Notes under the pieces: generated by a model
What the model saw: only the letters and a program-made list of their open reading frames with translations
What the model was told of the DNA's origin: nothing
The model's database searches: none
From: Syngnathus acus
Taxonomy: Eukaryota > Chordata > Actinopteri > Syngnathiformes > Syngnathidae
Direction: 5' to 3'
Assembly (NCBI RefSeq): GCF_901709675.1
Contig: NC_051088.1
Location: forward strand, 248,001 to 312,000
DNA length: 64,000 nt
Made by a program: the position numbers and the translations under genes
Part shown: in pieces, positions 44,213-55,465 of the stretch
Layout of the letters: the number at the start of each line of letters is the position of its first letter
Position numbering within the stretch: the stretch's first letter is position 1

Positions 44213-45866
44213 GACTTCCTGAGCTGTCTCAGAAAGTACGTCTGCTGGGCCTTCTTCCGGACAGAGTCTATGTGGCCGGTCCATTTCAGGTCCTGGGAGA
44301 TTGTGGATAACAGGAACTTGAAGGTGTCTGTGGTGGGAAGAGCATTACTGAGGATGGTGAGGGGTGGAAGTGGAGAAGGGTCTCTCCTGAAGTCCACTGT
44401 CATCTCCACAGTCTTGAGCGGGTTCAGCTCCAGGTGGTTTTGGCCGCACCAGTAAACCAGCCGCTCCATCTCCTGTCTGTACACAGTCTCGTCACCGTCC
44501 CGGATCAGTCCGATGAGAGTGGTGTCGTCCGCATACTTTAGGAGGTTCACAGAAGAGTCACCTGAGGAGCAATCATTGGTGTAGCGAGAGAAGAGCAGTG
44601 GGGAGAGTACGCACCCCAGTGCTGGTGGTGCGGTTGTCGGATGTGATGGTCCCCAGCCTCACATGCCGTCTCCTGTTGGTCAGGAAGTTGGTGATCCACT
44701 GACAGGTGGCGGCAACCACCGCGAGCTGGATGAGCCTCTGGTGGAGGATATAGGGAGCAATGGTGTTGAACGCCGAGCTGAACAGGATCTTGGCGTACGT
44801 CCCTGGGGCTTTCTGGGGCTTTCTGTGTGTCGCAGGATGTAGTGCAGTCCCATGTTGACCACATTGTCTTCCGACCTGTTTGCCCGGTAGGCAAACTGCA
44901 GGGGGTCAAGCAAGGGGCCTGTGATGTCCTTCAGGTGGCTCAACACTAACCTCTCAAAGGATTTCATGACCACAGATGTCATGGCGATGGGCCTGTAATC
45001 ATTCAGTCCTGTGATGGCGGGCTTCTTGGCCACCGGTATGATGGTGGAGCTTTTGAAGCACGAGGGCACCTCACACAGCTCCAGGAAACGGTTGAGGATC
45101 CGTGCAAAGGACTCTCAGGCAGGAGGGGCACACGCGGTCTGGGCCTGGTGCCTTCCTGACCTTCTGGCTCCGGAACATCTGACACACCTCCTCGTCGCGG
45201 ATCTGAAGTGTGGGCGCGGCTTCTGAAAGAGAACGAGTAGGTGATAACGATGATGGAGGTGTGAACAGGGGGGTTGCGGGGTGAGGTGTGGATATTGATT
45301 GTGATGCAGGAGGTCCTGTTGTGTGGTTGGGGGGGGTTGGTCTCTTGAAGCCCGTGATGCCCTGCAGGTCTTTCCACACTGTTGAGGGATCAGGATTGGC
45401 AGAGAGGTGTCTCTCCAGGCCTGATCTCTCGGTTCAGTGTGTTCCTGGCCTGCCTGAACAGGTCACGGTCCCCATTCCTGTAGGCCTCCTCCTTGGCTTT
45501 GCACAGCATCCTGAGGTTTGGTGTAAACCACGGTTTGTTGTTGTTGTACTTGCAGAAGGTCTTAGTCTGCACACACACAAGTCCTCACAAAAGCTAATGT
45601 ATGACGTCACAGTATTGGTGAGTTCATGCAGGTCTGAAGTTGCAGCTTCAAAAACACCCCAATCGGTGCAGTCAAAGCAGGCTTAGAGGTCCTGCTTTGA
45701 CTCCACTGTCCATTTCCCCACAGTCCTCACCACAGGCTTAGACATTTTTAATTTCTGCCTGTAGGTTGGGATCAGATAAACTAGACAGTGGTCCGAGAGT
45801 CCTAAAGCTGCACTGGGCACAGAGTGGTATGCGTCCTTTATTACGGAGTAGCAGTGGTCCAGTGTC
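44213..45866 (-). pseudogene. L2 LINE copy A, endonuclease end to RT
   Basis: It reads LDHCYSVIKDAYHS and GLSDHCLVYLIPTYRQKL (45871-45690), CKYNNNKPWFTPNLRMLCKA (about 45540), CQMFRSQKVRKAPGPDRVCP, and further on KYADDTTLIGLIRDGDETVY (catalytic YADD retained, about 44535). It ends at FLRQLRKS where copy B begins. Frameshifts are present, and the N-terminal endonuclease and 3' end are missing. Confidence 0.9.
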
Positions 45867-46367
45867 AACAATGATATTAGGTGGTGCCTTGAATATGTTC
45901 AAGTTAATTGGGTAAAACCATTTAAACTCCACAGGTGTAAAATAAGTTCATTAGAGACACAGAGAGAGAGGCAGAGAGAGAACAGCAGTAGTTTGCCGGT
46001 CCAATTTAAAATCACTGTCCCAAGTTTAATACTGTTGGCTTTTGATAGGACGCCAGGGGGGCCAGGTCAACAGGGTGGGATGTTCGAGGGCTAATGGGAC
46101 TAGAAATCATGTTTTTTTGTTTTCTTTTCATTAAAATTTTGAAAATTCAGTGACGTGGGCTTTGATTTCCTTTAGGCAAGACAATAGTGGTCTTAAGATG
46201 AACGGATCCTTTTTGCTCAGTTGGACATTGATCTGACTGTCATTCGCAAAAGGTGGACAAGTGCCATGTTTTTGTAGGAGGGAACCTTGGGCCAAGTGAA
46301 CGGCAAGGGTCCAAAATAGAACTGTGTAGAACGCCATACAACAGGGGGGAAGAGCGAGACTATAACA
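45867..46367. other. Intron sequence between L2 copy A and the nest
   Basis: No gene or recognisable repeat. The last 8 bases (CTATAACA, 46360-46367) are the left target duplication of the nested hAT. Confidence 0.6.
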
Positions 46368-46680
46368 CAGGCATGGGCAAACTACGGCCCTCGGGCCACA
46401 TCCAGCCCACTGGGCCGTTTAATCCGGCCCGCCAAACCTGAATACCGTATTTTTCAGCCTAAAAGTCGCTCCGGAGTACAAGTCGCATCAGCTATAAAAT
46501 GCACAATAAAGGGGAAAAAAACATATATAAGTCGCGCCGGAGTTTAAGTCACATTTTGGGGGAAATTTATTTGACAAAATTCAACACCAAGTACAGACAT
46601 GAACCAGCAAAAACAGGCTAAACGATACGGTATGCTAACGTGACATAAACACAAACAAGGAGCTGAGAACGGGCCTGACG

Positions 46681-48440
46681 TAACATTAACAGTTATTCAA
46701 ATAACTATAACATAAATAATACATTTATCAAACCATCTGTGTCACTCCGAATCATTGAATCCATCGATCGAATTCTTCGTCCTTTCTGTAAACAAGGCCG
46801 CGTGTGCGGCACGCCGCTGACGTTGGACTTGTCGTCAGTTGCAGTTCAAATTATTCCACAGTCCCATATAACGATATATAAACTATATATTAAATAACTA
46901 CAATATAAACAACAATTTTATCAAACCATCTTTGTCACTCCAAATCAATAAATCTATCGATCGAATTCTTCGTCGTTTATGTAAACAACGCCGCGTGTGC
47001 AGCGCGCCGCTGACGTCGGACTCGTCGTCAGTTGCAGTTCAAATTATTCCACAATATAAACAAAAATTTTATGAAACCATCTGTCACTCCAAATCATTAA
47101 ATCCATCGATCGAATTCTTCGTCCTTAATGTAAACAGCGGCACGTGTGGGGCGCGCCGCTGACGTCGGACTCGTCGTCAGTTGCAGTTCAAATTAATAAT
47201 AATAATAATAATTCATTCAATTTATATAGCGCTTTTCAATGACCCAAAGACGCTTTACAGGGAATAAAGAAAAGGGTGGGGGGTGGGGGGGGTGGGGGGT
47301 TGACAATAGGTTATAGTTAACAAGACATCGGTCAGCAGTGCGAAGGAGATGGATGGAGGAGCAGGAGGGGCGGGAGCGGAGGTTGTTGAGGTTGCCAGTA
47401 CGGGAGGTGGGGGTGACGGGGGGTTGGTAGTCCAAAAAGAGGAGATGGGTGAGCCATCGGGGAAATGCCGGTCCAGATGTAGCGGCGACGGCGAAGGATC
47501 CCAGCCTCGTGTGGAAGCAGCAGTGGACCAGGTGGTGATGCCGGTCGACCTCGACTGCACCCGCTCGAACGGCAGGCCCCAACGCACCACGGCGGCACAC
47601 AGCAGAGCCACGGTTGGCGAGCCCGCAGGGAGTGGAGCCCGTCCCCCGAGAACGCCGGACGGAAGGCCAGAGAGCCGGGCCAGAGCTGCCGTCGAGTCCA
47701 CAGCAGGCGGCCACAGGCTCCGAGTCGGGAGGCAGGAGGGTCCGGTGGTGGTTTTGGCCAGTTGGCTGTTGGCTAGCTGGCTAACGTAGCTGGTAGTCCG
47801 AGGGAGAGGAAACAGATAGGTGAGAGCGGAGCTGCGGGGATGCGAGGTGGACGGAAGACAACACGAGAAAAAAAAAAAAAAAAAAAGAGACGGGTGCACT
47901 GAAAACGGGAAAACGAAAAACAAGTAACGGACACGGTCCGGGACAGAAGCGGCAGTCAACAAATCTGACGCCAGCGTGCTCTAACCCTGAAGACAACAGA
48001 CGGTGGGGGAGGACGAAATTATTCCACAGGTTTATATAACGATATATAAACTATATATCAAATAACTATAATATAAACAACAATTTTATCAAACTATCTG
48101 TATCACTCCAAATCATTAAATCCATCTATCGAATTGTTCGTCCTTTATGTAAACAGTGACGCGTGTGCGGCGCGCCGCTGACGTCGGACTCGTTGTCAGT
48201 TGCAGTTTAAATTATTCCACAGGCCCATATAACAATATATAAACTATATATCAAATAACAATAATATAAACAACAATTTTATCGAACCATCCGTGTCACT
48301 CCAAATCAATAAATCCATCGGAATCCTCATCCGCTGTGTCACTTAAAAACAACAAAAAAAAACAGCTGTTCACTCCGGAACTACGTGCGCCACTGACGTC
48401 AGCCTTGTCGTCAGTTGCGGCTCCAATCATTCCACAGATC
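46681..48440. repeat. ~180-190-bp tandem units forming the MITE core
   Basis: The landmark TCACTCCAAATCATTAAATC or a close variant recurs near 46740, 46936, 47086, 48104 and 48297, each followed by CATCGATCGAATTCTTCGTC-like DNA and GCCGCTGACGTC. The array is interrupted by the insert at 47195-48015, and a further unit is split by the retrovirus at 48683. Two units are seen in MITE B. Confidence 0.9.
47195..48015 (-). mobile_element. Non-LTR insertion with (TAAT)n tail, family not named
   Basis: It begins with (AAT)n and TTTATATAGCGCTTTTCAAT, an inverted fish non-LTR 3' end, and is flanked by short direct repeats (AAATT at 47190-47194 and 48016-48020). GC-rich body without a recognisable protein. 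Contains GGGTGGGGGGTGGGGGGGGT near 47277-47300. Confidence 0.65.
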
Positions 48441-48682
48441 GTACCAGGTAAGACGTGGGTTTGGTAACCGGCTCTTTATTTCACAAAACAAGACCTCCAC
48501 ATATGAGCCAACAGCAAGCGCCCTGGATCGCTCTTATCGTCCCTCCCCACCACCCCACCCCCTGCTACCTTCACGGCCTTGCTAGACAATCGGAAACTAC
48601 TGAAGTCTAACAACATGGGCGTTGCTACTCTAAATAAACTATATATCAAATAACTATGACATAAATTACAAGTTTATCGAAA

Positions 48683-50354
48683 TGTTAGGTCTAAATACCA
48701 TCAGACATTAAACCACAAGCTGGAAGGAAGAGGAGAAAAGAACCAGAACAGGTTTACTCGCGAGGAGAACGATAGAGAGAGCAAACTCAGTTACAATCTC
48801 CATCAATTCTGAGTTCTCACTTCACGTGCTCCTCTATTTAATGTTTTGGTTGCCCTGGTTACAGAGGCGTTGCTACACTAAAGGGAGGAGAGATAGTGTC
48901 TGTAGCAACGCTTATTAGCTAAGGAATGTAGTGTGGTGTGAATTAGCACTTCATTGTCGGCCCGTGACCCCTGCAGACTTTGTCCTCCTTCCTCACCAGC
49001 TGTCCTTCATGGTTGACTGACTCGTCCTCGAGTGGGATCAGATAACTTGAATTGCCGCTTTCCTGTGGTTCCTGTGGAACAATGCCCCTAACCCTTTGCT
49101 AACTTTAACTACTTGGTAAATTAACACACAATAATAATACGTAACTTGTCCTAAACCCTTCAACACACATTAAGTAAATGTAAGGTAACTGGTGTGCAGT
49201 TCCTTAAACAAACATTGAGTAAATATGGGATAACTTGTATGCAACTACTTCAAACTGTATATAATAGGGGTTTAAATCGCGGGTTTTGTCACGATACGAT
49301 ATCATATCGATACAAAGGACCACGATACGATTATTGCCAATATCTTAAAGCCTGCTGTGATTCATTCACGATACATCACGATATAGTGCTCCACGATCGA
49401 TATTTTTATTTTATTTTATTTTTTTTAAATAAAAAATATAGAACAATATCCTGATTTATAACAATTCATACGCAAAATCAACAAGGTACTGCAAACTCTT
49501 TATTTAGGAAATTACAAGAGTATTGTAGTATACAAAGTGCTTATTTTAACACTGAACTTTATCAAATTCCTATATTTTTTCTCATATAAGTAAAGAAAAA
49601 TGAATATTCTTTCTTTTTTTGTAATACCATTAACTTTAAAGTGCATTACTGAACTATTTATTTACAATAATTTTAATTGAGCCATCTTTTCTTTGGAATC
49701 CAAAGTGCTTCCAAACGAATGACTTGAAGCCCAAAGGGGAGCGAATTTCCTCGTCTTCTTGGACACTAGCCATAGCACCAGCCCAGGAGCCGCGTAGTTG
49801 TCGGCTCCCCTTTCACGTGCCTGCTCTGCTCACAACACAGCACGCCGCGTACTGCTCCCGGAAAGAGGAAGCAAGCAACAATGAACTGGATTTCAAAATA
49901 AAGTCGCGTCTAATGTCCGAGGTCAAACACGGCGATATAAATCGATGTTTACGTTTAGCATCGATGCCAATAAATCGTAGAGCATTATATCGATTAATCG
50001 ATGTGTATCGATGAATCGTTACACCCCTAGTATATAACACTTAACAAAGAAAAACAGTTCTGACCAACAACAATTTATGAACCAAACCTACAGTTAGATA
50101 AAAGGTATGAAGTTCCTTTGGACCAAATAAGAACATTTCGCCGATGCAAATAAGCTCTGCTCATTGTTAGTGAAGGCCTCTTACAGACAAAAACACACAT
50201 AACAAAAGGACAGGAAGGAGACATATGGCTGACAGGGATCAAAAGACATCCCTGTCACTAAAGAGGAAAAACCTAGATTAAAGGAAAGTCATAAAATGTA
50301 AAGACAAGGCCTCCAGGTCTGGCAGGCCAAGGCTTCACTTAAATTATTCCAACA
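48683..50354 (-). repeat. Proviral 3' LTR, carrying a hAT-like insertion
   Basis: Starts TGTTAGGTCTAAATACC and ends TATTCCAACA. After removing 49265-50029 and one 8-bp duplication it is about 899 bp, matching the other LTR with few visible differences. Confidence 0.93.
49265..50029. mobile_element. hAT-like element in the LTR, 8-bp TSD
   Basis: The ends TAGGGGTTTAAATCG and the inverse of TAGGGGTGTAACGATTCATC pair up. The duplication GTATATAA is perfect at 49257-49264 and 50030-50037. Only this LTR of the pair carries it, so it arrived after the retrovirus. ATCGAT-rich ends; no transposase frame. Confidence 0.93.
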
Positions 50355-50368
50355 TTTCCCCCCTGTTT
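50355..50368 (-). promoter_or_regulatory. Polypurine tract
   Basis: The - strand reads AAACAGGGGGGAAA immediately before the 3' LTR, the expected site of plus-strand priming. Confidence 0.85.
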
Positions 50369-50490
50369 ATCACATATTTGCTCAATTTTTACATTACCAA
50401 AAACAACCACTTATCTCGATTGTCCGTTGTCGGATCACAAGTATCAGCACAAATAAGTTTACACCAAAAAGGATAAATGTTGCGACATTA

Positions 50491-51045
50491 TCATTCGGAA
50501 ACACACAGATCTGGGAAGAAGTCTGTAAACTCAAGTGCAAAAATTGCATCATCATCATCGTTATCATCAACATGCTGGCATTCAGACATTAGGCATACCC
50601 GGGCCATCTTGTCGTCCATGGGCGATATTGCTGTAGTGATGAGACGATTAAACAGAGCACGGAGACATGGAATATAACAACATCCACACAAGGTGAGTAT
50701 AGCAGTAATTGAGGACACAAGGGCTTTATACTTCCCAAAAGTAGTCATCCACTTGTAGTGCTCTTTCATCCTCGTGTTGAGGGATTGCAAGCTTGCAATC
50801 GCCTTCGTCAGGCTCCCATCAGGGGCGGTGTCGTTCTGGATGAAGGTGCAGCATTTTTCTCTGAACATTGCGCAGACCCTTCCTTTCTCAGACACCAACA
50901 TAACAAGAGCATTGCGGTTCTGGATTGACATTAGGGAAGGCGTGGCTAGCTGTCCGTGCACTGCCTCAAGTCCCGCTTGTGTCCGTTTGCCCAATTTCTG
51001 CATGTTGCAATGGATGTAATTTATCCTGTCAACGTTCTTGTTCAT
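50491..51045 (-). pseudogene. Retroviral env, transmembrane-subunit fragment
   Basis: A 184-codon open frame. It contains the C-x6-CC motif of retroviral TM subunits (Cys 58, Cys 65 and Cys 66 of the frame), preceded by the conserved heptad-type segment. A hydrophobic membrane-spanning stretch runs at about residues 107-130, followed by a cytoplasmic tail with an aspartate run. The surface subunit, fusion-peptide region and signal peptide are not recognisable upstream. C-x6-CC is found in gamma- and epsilonretrovirus-like envelopes. Broken remnant; no function is implied. Confidence 0.85.
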
Positions 51046-51639
51046 CGTACACCAGCAGCAAATGGAGGACTCCCATCCCGCTGTAATTTGGTCAATTGAT
51101 TCTTATTAAATCAGGAACTCCTCTGGGGACTCTAATTGCATCAATTTCAGTCAGATCATCGTCGCCTCTCAAATTTAAAGACATTTTGTTTGTTTTTTTC
51201 AATTTCCAGATTTTTCCCAGATCTTGGCATGTCGACACATATACAATTTTGGTTGACTACATTCTCTAAAAGCAATGGTTTCTTTTCTTTCTTTCTTTTT
51301 TTTTCAACGGATATTATATAGAACACTGTCGCACATTTCACAATCAGTAGACGTGACAGATTTCACACAATCTTTTGTCAATGGCAACGGTACAACATAA
51401 AGAATCGGTCGTAGACCCATACATATGGCATTCATTATTTATTTTTTATTTTTTTTCTTTGCAGCTTGTTTTGCCATTAGCAATCAATTGTTTCTTTTAC
51501 CAATTACTCTTATAGTCACCTGAAACAAACTATCCACATTCATTTTAGAGATATTAATTCCATTCTTTAGCATCTACAGCTGTTGTTGACAAAGTATTAC
51601 ATCTTTACATAACGTTTTTGCCACTGTTAAGGCATTCAG
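51046..51639. other. ERV internal sequence, decayed env/pol border
   Basis: No frame could be assigned. By position it should include the integrase C-terminus and the env surface subunit. Several T-rich runs. Confidence 0.5.
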
Positions 51640-52128
51640 TGTTTATTTTGAAGCCAATTCAATCCATTTTGAGAATGCATCTATTATGACCAGGCATTAT
51701 AACCCTGTGGATTGTGTTTAGCACATGTTAAACAAGCTCTACAATTTTTTTTTATAAATGTTTTGAATATGAATCAAATCCATATGTTGTATAAAGCTGA
51801 CTGACCTGCCCCATTATCCCTCCTCTTGAGCCATGCGACACACAACCATGGCTCAATATTGCTGCCCATTTGTATAGGTTTTTTCGTAGGATAGGTCAGT
51901 CTTCTGGTCATTTATAGATGTCATTCTCCACTCTTGCCCCTCTTTTCGTCCATAATTGAATTTCAGTCTATGGATATGTCGCTGCACATCTTTAAAAATG
52001 TTTCTGTAATTTAATCTGCTTCTTGTGTGTATAAAATTTGAAGCGTCTTTTACACTACAGCTGTGCGGTTCCGTCTGCAAGCTTGTTACCTCTTGACACC
52101 TTATCAGTCTCGTGTGTGTGCCCTGCAC
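51640..52128 (-). pseudogene. Retroviral pol relic, integrase N-terminal region
   Basis: On the - strand, pieces in shifting frames give a linker-like segment (51853-52128), a His-containing stretch, then CLTCAKHNPQG near 51690-51735 (second cysteine pair of the HHCC zinc finger) and DAFSKWIEL-like DNA near 51650-51675 (first catalytic Asp region). About 35 codons expected between these two are missing. Protease, RT and RNase H were not recognised. Confidence 0.65.
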
Positions 52129-53962
52129 ACGTGCATCTAGCTATTTTTCGTGGCACTTGGACTGCTTCCACAACTAGCTTAGTTGTAGTTTCTTGTAGTT
52201 TCTTTAGTTACTTTTCAATCATTTTCTCGTCGTTTATCACAAGAATCTTAGCAATTTGAATAAAAATCAATATGTATGTTTTATTTTACTCAATTGTATG
52301 ATATAGAGAATCCATATGTAGTAAAGTGTTGTATTACTACATATGATTTCATCATCATTTAATTTGACACACCTTTCAAAATGCTTCTCAGTGTCCCAGT
52401 GCACACGTTTTGCGTGTGTAACTGGTTGTCTCAACCCGTGTTCCTCATCCTAACTTTTCCTTCCTCAAGGTGTCAAACCAATCAAGACAAAAAGATAAAA
52501 ACCAACAAAATAACCGTCAGTAAATTAATATAATAGTTAATTGATGTTGTTTCTTAACTTCAACTCAATCGCTCTCATTCTCAAATGTAAAAACTTGTAT
52601 AGTCTTGACACAACCAATCGACTATTCACTTTAAATTTAGCTTCGAAATGTCGTTATTTCATAATTTTTCTTCATCCAATTCCAGAAAGCAAGTTCTTTC
52701 CATCTCTCAAATTTTGTTTCATCAAGGCTAGGCCTTAATGCAGTGTGGACCAGTTTCTGCCCATAAACAAATTGCTTTCTTTTTTTTTTTTTTTGACTTA
52801 CTATTTTTACAAAATCGTTTGTGTTTTGCGGTGCAAATCAGATAGACTACAGTCTAAGAAATTCTTTCGTGCACCTATATTAGCCAATTTCATCCTTTCA
52901 ACACATAACACTTACAGCACACAGACAACACAAAAACAGCAGAGACACAGCTCACAAACAATACCAACAAACAACGCTGCGCAAACGTCATCCTCTATTT
53001 TGACGTTTTGGTTATACTTTTTTTTTCATCAGTGCCTTTTATCCTTCATGCAAATATTGTCACATCTTCCTTAAGCATCACCCTGCTTCAAATATTCAAA
53101 CATTCTCTGAGAAACTCACACTTTCCCTGCTTCGCCCGCAGCCATAGCACCCCCCGTGCGAGGGGGGGGCGCGGCATCAATGTTGATTGGTCACAGGCTG
53201 GCCATTTCCTGCAACAATCATGATGCCGGCCCACCGCCCACACGAGCATAGCACAGGCCCACGCGCAAAGCCCCGCCCCGCGACTACGCGCGAGCGCAGG
53301 CACGCTTATCAGTCTCACCTTCTCAAAGGGCAGGCCAACTTTGCTGTTGCCCCCTTCATCATGTTCACATTCGACATCTTTCACTGTCTTCTACACAACA
53401 TTTGCTGTCTCTTATTCTCGTCCTATCAAGCCACCGTTCTAGTCACTTTCTGCCACACACGTCTTATCTTCTCTACTTCCACACACTGCTCATCTTAGTT
53501 TCTCCAACCAACTTAAACACACCATCGTCTACTTCTCAATTTCCCTATTATCGCTCAACCACCTCCTGAACATTCTTCATTACTGGTTTCTTCCATAGGA
53601 CACACATCTCACTCACACTCATACACACAACATTCATGAGGATCCTCTGCGCGCACACGCACACACACACACCAGCACAAAAGGATGACGCACAACATAT
53701 AGAACACACATCGATCCCATTAACACACCTTTTTGTTCGTCTTACTTTTCTGATCTATTCTCTATTTCACTTTTAGAAGCTATTTGTAATTCTTTTCCAT
53801 CTATTTAGGAAATTTTAACTTCAGTGTTTCTTTATCTTACTTTATCCTAAATATCTCCTGTATACTTAAGCTAATTTATCTTTAATTTCGGCAGCCAGGT
53901 TCCCACTTCATTACATGGAAACCTGATTTGATTTGATCTTGGCCTAGTCATAACTGTCTTTG
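52129..53962. other. ERV internal region without recognisable pol
   Basis: By position this should be protease and reverse transcriptase, but no motif of either is visible. The + strand is poor in G and rich in A, C and T, especially 52900-53700, with CA-type runs at 53655-53672. A GC-rich patch lies at 53150-53310. Confidence 0.6.
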
Positions 53963-54788
53963 TTAATTTGTGCAGTCACGTGCCATGTGACCGTTTTCCC
54001 CGCAACTCCAGCATTCTATTGGAGGTTGCACAACTCCTCTTCCTCGGCCTCTAAAGCCTTCTCTGTTGGACATTGCTCGCCCTCTCTGGCCTTTCTGTCC
54101 TCTGCCTGCATTTTGGTAAAAAGTGTCACTATCCTGGTCTACCAGAAGAGTGTCTTTTGAGGCTTTCATTTGTTTTCGTTTTTGTTTGTCTATTACTACT
54201 CTTTCCGCATGGAGGGCGTGATTTATGTATTCCTCCAAAGTTCCGGTGTTCATTCCTATATAATTATTGATCACCCTAATTTGTATTGCAGGCTTGGACC
54301 CTACATGGATGGCATTTTTTAATTGTTGCTGATAAGCACCTTGGGGTGCATTATCTTCTACCAGTCCACTGTGTAATTTAAACACTTCTGTCATGCGCCC
54401 TCGATATTCATCAAAGGTTTCATTATCATTTTGCTTTGTTCTCCCTATTTCTGTATAATTTGCTCTCATTTCCTTTGACCAATCCATTTTAAGCGGGCTT
54501 TTCTGCCTAGTGGCTCTGTCCGTCAACCCATAAGGAGGAGGTGATTCCTCAATTTTGTGTGTCATGTATTTGCGGATACAACTTTGCTATGATCTTTAGT
54601 TTTGAATTTGTTGCATGTGTTTTCTCTTCCCGCTCTTGTACTTCTTTTAGTTCTCCCTCAAATTTATATTTTTTAACCCATTTATCGAAATCTTTTTTAA
54701 GTCGATCGGGATCCTGCCTTTCAATTATTTTCCAATCTTTACATTTTAGAGTATCTCGGATATTAGTTTTACTCTTCCCGTTCCCCAT
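53963..54788 (-). pseudogene. Retroviral gag, shortened and frameshifted
   Basis: The start at 54788 (MGNGKSK) carries an N-terminal glycine context typical of myristoylated matrix proteins. The first frame ends at 54549. The rest (54565 to 53963) is in another frame, so a shift lies in the overlap. The second part contains a PPPYG motif (a PPPY late-domain type), a capsid C-terminal-like region (ETFDEYRGRM) and a basic nucleocapsid with a CCHC knuckle CWSCGENGHMARDC near the end. The total of about 275 codons is short for gag, suggesting loss of part of capsid. Confidence 0.85.
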
Positions 54789-54797
54789 TTTAATCAA

Positions 54798-55445
54798 TTT
54801 GGTCCCAACTGTAAAACCATAGGGGTTTCTAAAGTCGGGTGTTTCCAGTGGGATAACGAAAAGATCCTGTGGTGATTCTCACTTCTACCAGCGTTCTGGT
54901 GGAGAATCCTTGCCTATTGCGTCCACAGAACCACGTTATGTGTTCCCCACTGCTTTAATATGGAATACTATATCTAGTGATACGTATTCCCATTCACACT
55001 CTCAATCACACAGAATTGCGTAACTTTCGGTTTCCCGCGGACTTCGCTAACCCTTTTGAACGGATTTCTCCGTCGAACACCTCTGTACTTTTATTTCTTC
55101 TATTTAAACGGACCTTTCCGTTTAGTTACTTCTCCGTTGAGTAACTCTTATTTAAACGGACCTTTCCGTTTTGGTACCTTTAGAACGGACCTTTCCGTTC
55201 TGTCCTAGGACTTTTATAGGGCACGACGAGCTCTCGGCCGCTCATTCTTTAAAAAACAAAACAAACTCACCCTCTGGTTCTCTTCACCTCTGCACCTCGG
55301 ATTGCCTTCAACCTTCAGATCCCAGCTGACGAGCAGACAACCAGCCCTTGAAAAGGATTCTAGGACCCCACCTAAAGAGGTCCTGCCGCGCGCGGTTTTT
55401 CTGGATCTCCGCTGCCGCCCGCTGGAATCCTCAGGTGCATTGGCA
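54798..55445 (-). promoter_or_regulatory. ERV 5' leader
   Basis: Non-coding DNA between the primer-binding site and gag, where packaging and dimerisation signals usually lie. It includes the hairpin array at 55059-55200. The retroviral splice donor was not identified. Confidence 0.6.
55059..55200 (-). repeat. Array of repeated hairpins in the ERV leader
   Basis: Three 18-bp units with perfect 7-bp arms and a 4-base loop lie at 55106-55123, 55154-55171 and 55183-55200. The first two are AAACGGA-CCTT-TCCGTTT and the third GAACGGA-CCTT-TCCGTTC on the + strand. The terminal pair changes from A:T to G:C on both sides, keeping pairing. A weaker relative lies at 55059-55073. On the proviral sense strand the loop is AAGG. 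Confidence 0.85.
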
Positions 55446-55462
55446 TCCGGCTCGAAGGACCA
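55446..55462 (-). promoter_or_regulatory. Primer-binding site, tRNA-Tyr
   Basis: The + strand TCCGGCTCGAAGGACCA equals the 3' end of vertebrate tRNA-Tyr plus CCA, so the proviral strand is complementary to it. It sits three bases from the 5' LTR. 17 of 17 positions match as I recall the tRNA. Confidence 0.85.
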
Positions 55463-55465
55463 AAA

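Noticed and set aside
47217-47962. Long open frames on both strands in the insert at 47195-48015
   Set aside because: High GC and low complexity; no domain recognised and the frames overlap in several phases.
53088-53384. Possible ERV protease or RT frame on the - strand
   Set aside because: No protease or RT motif is visible; GC-rich composition explains the open frame.
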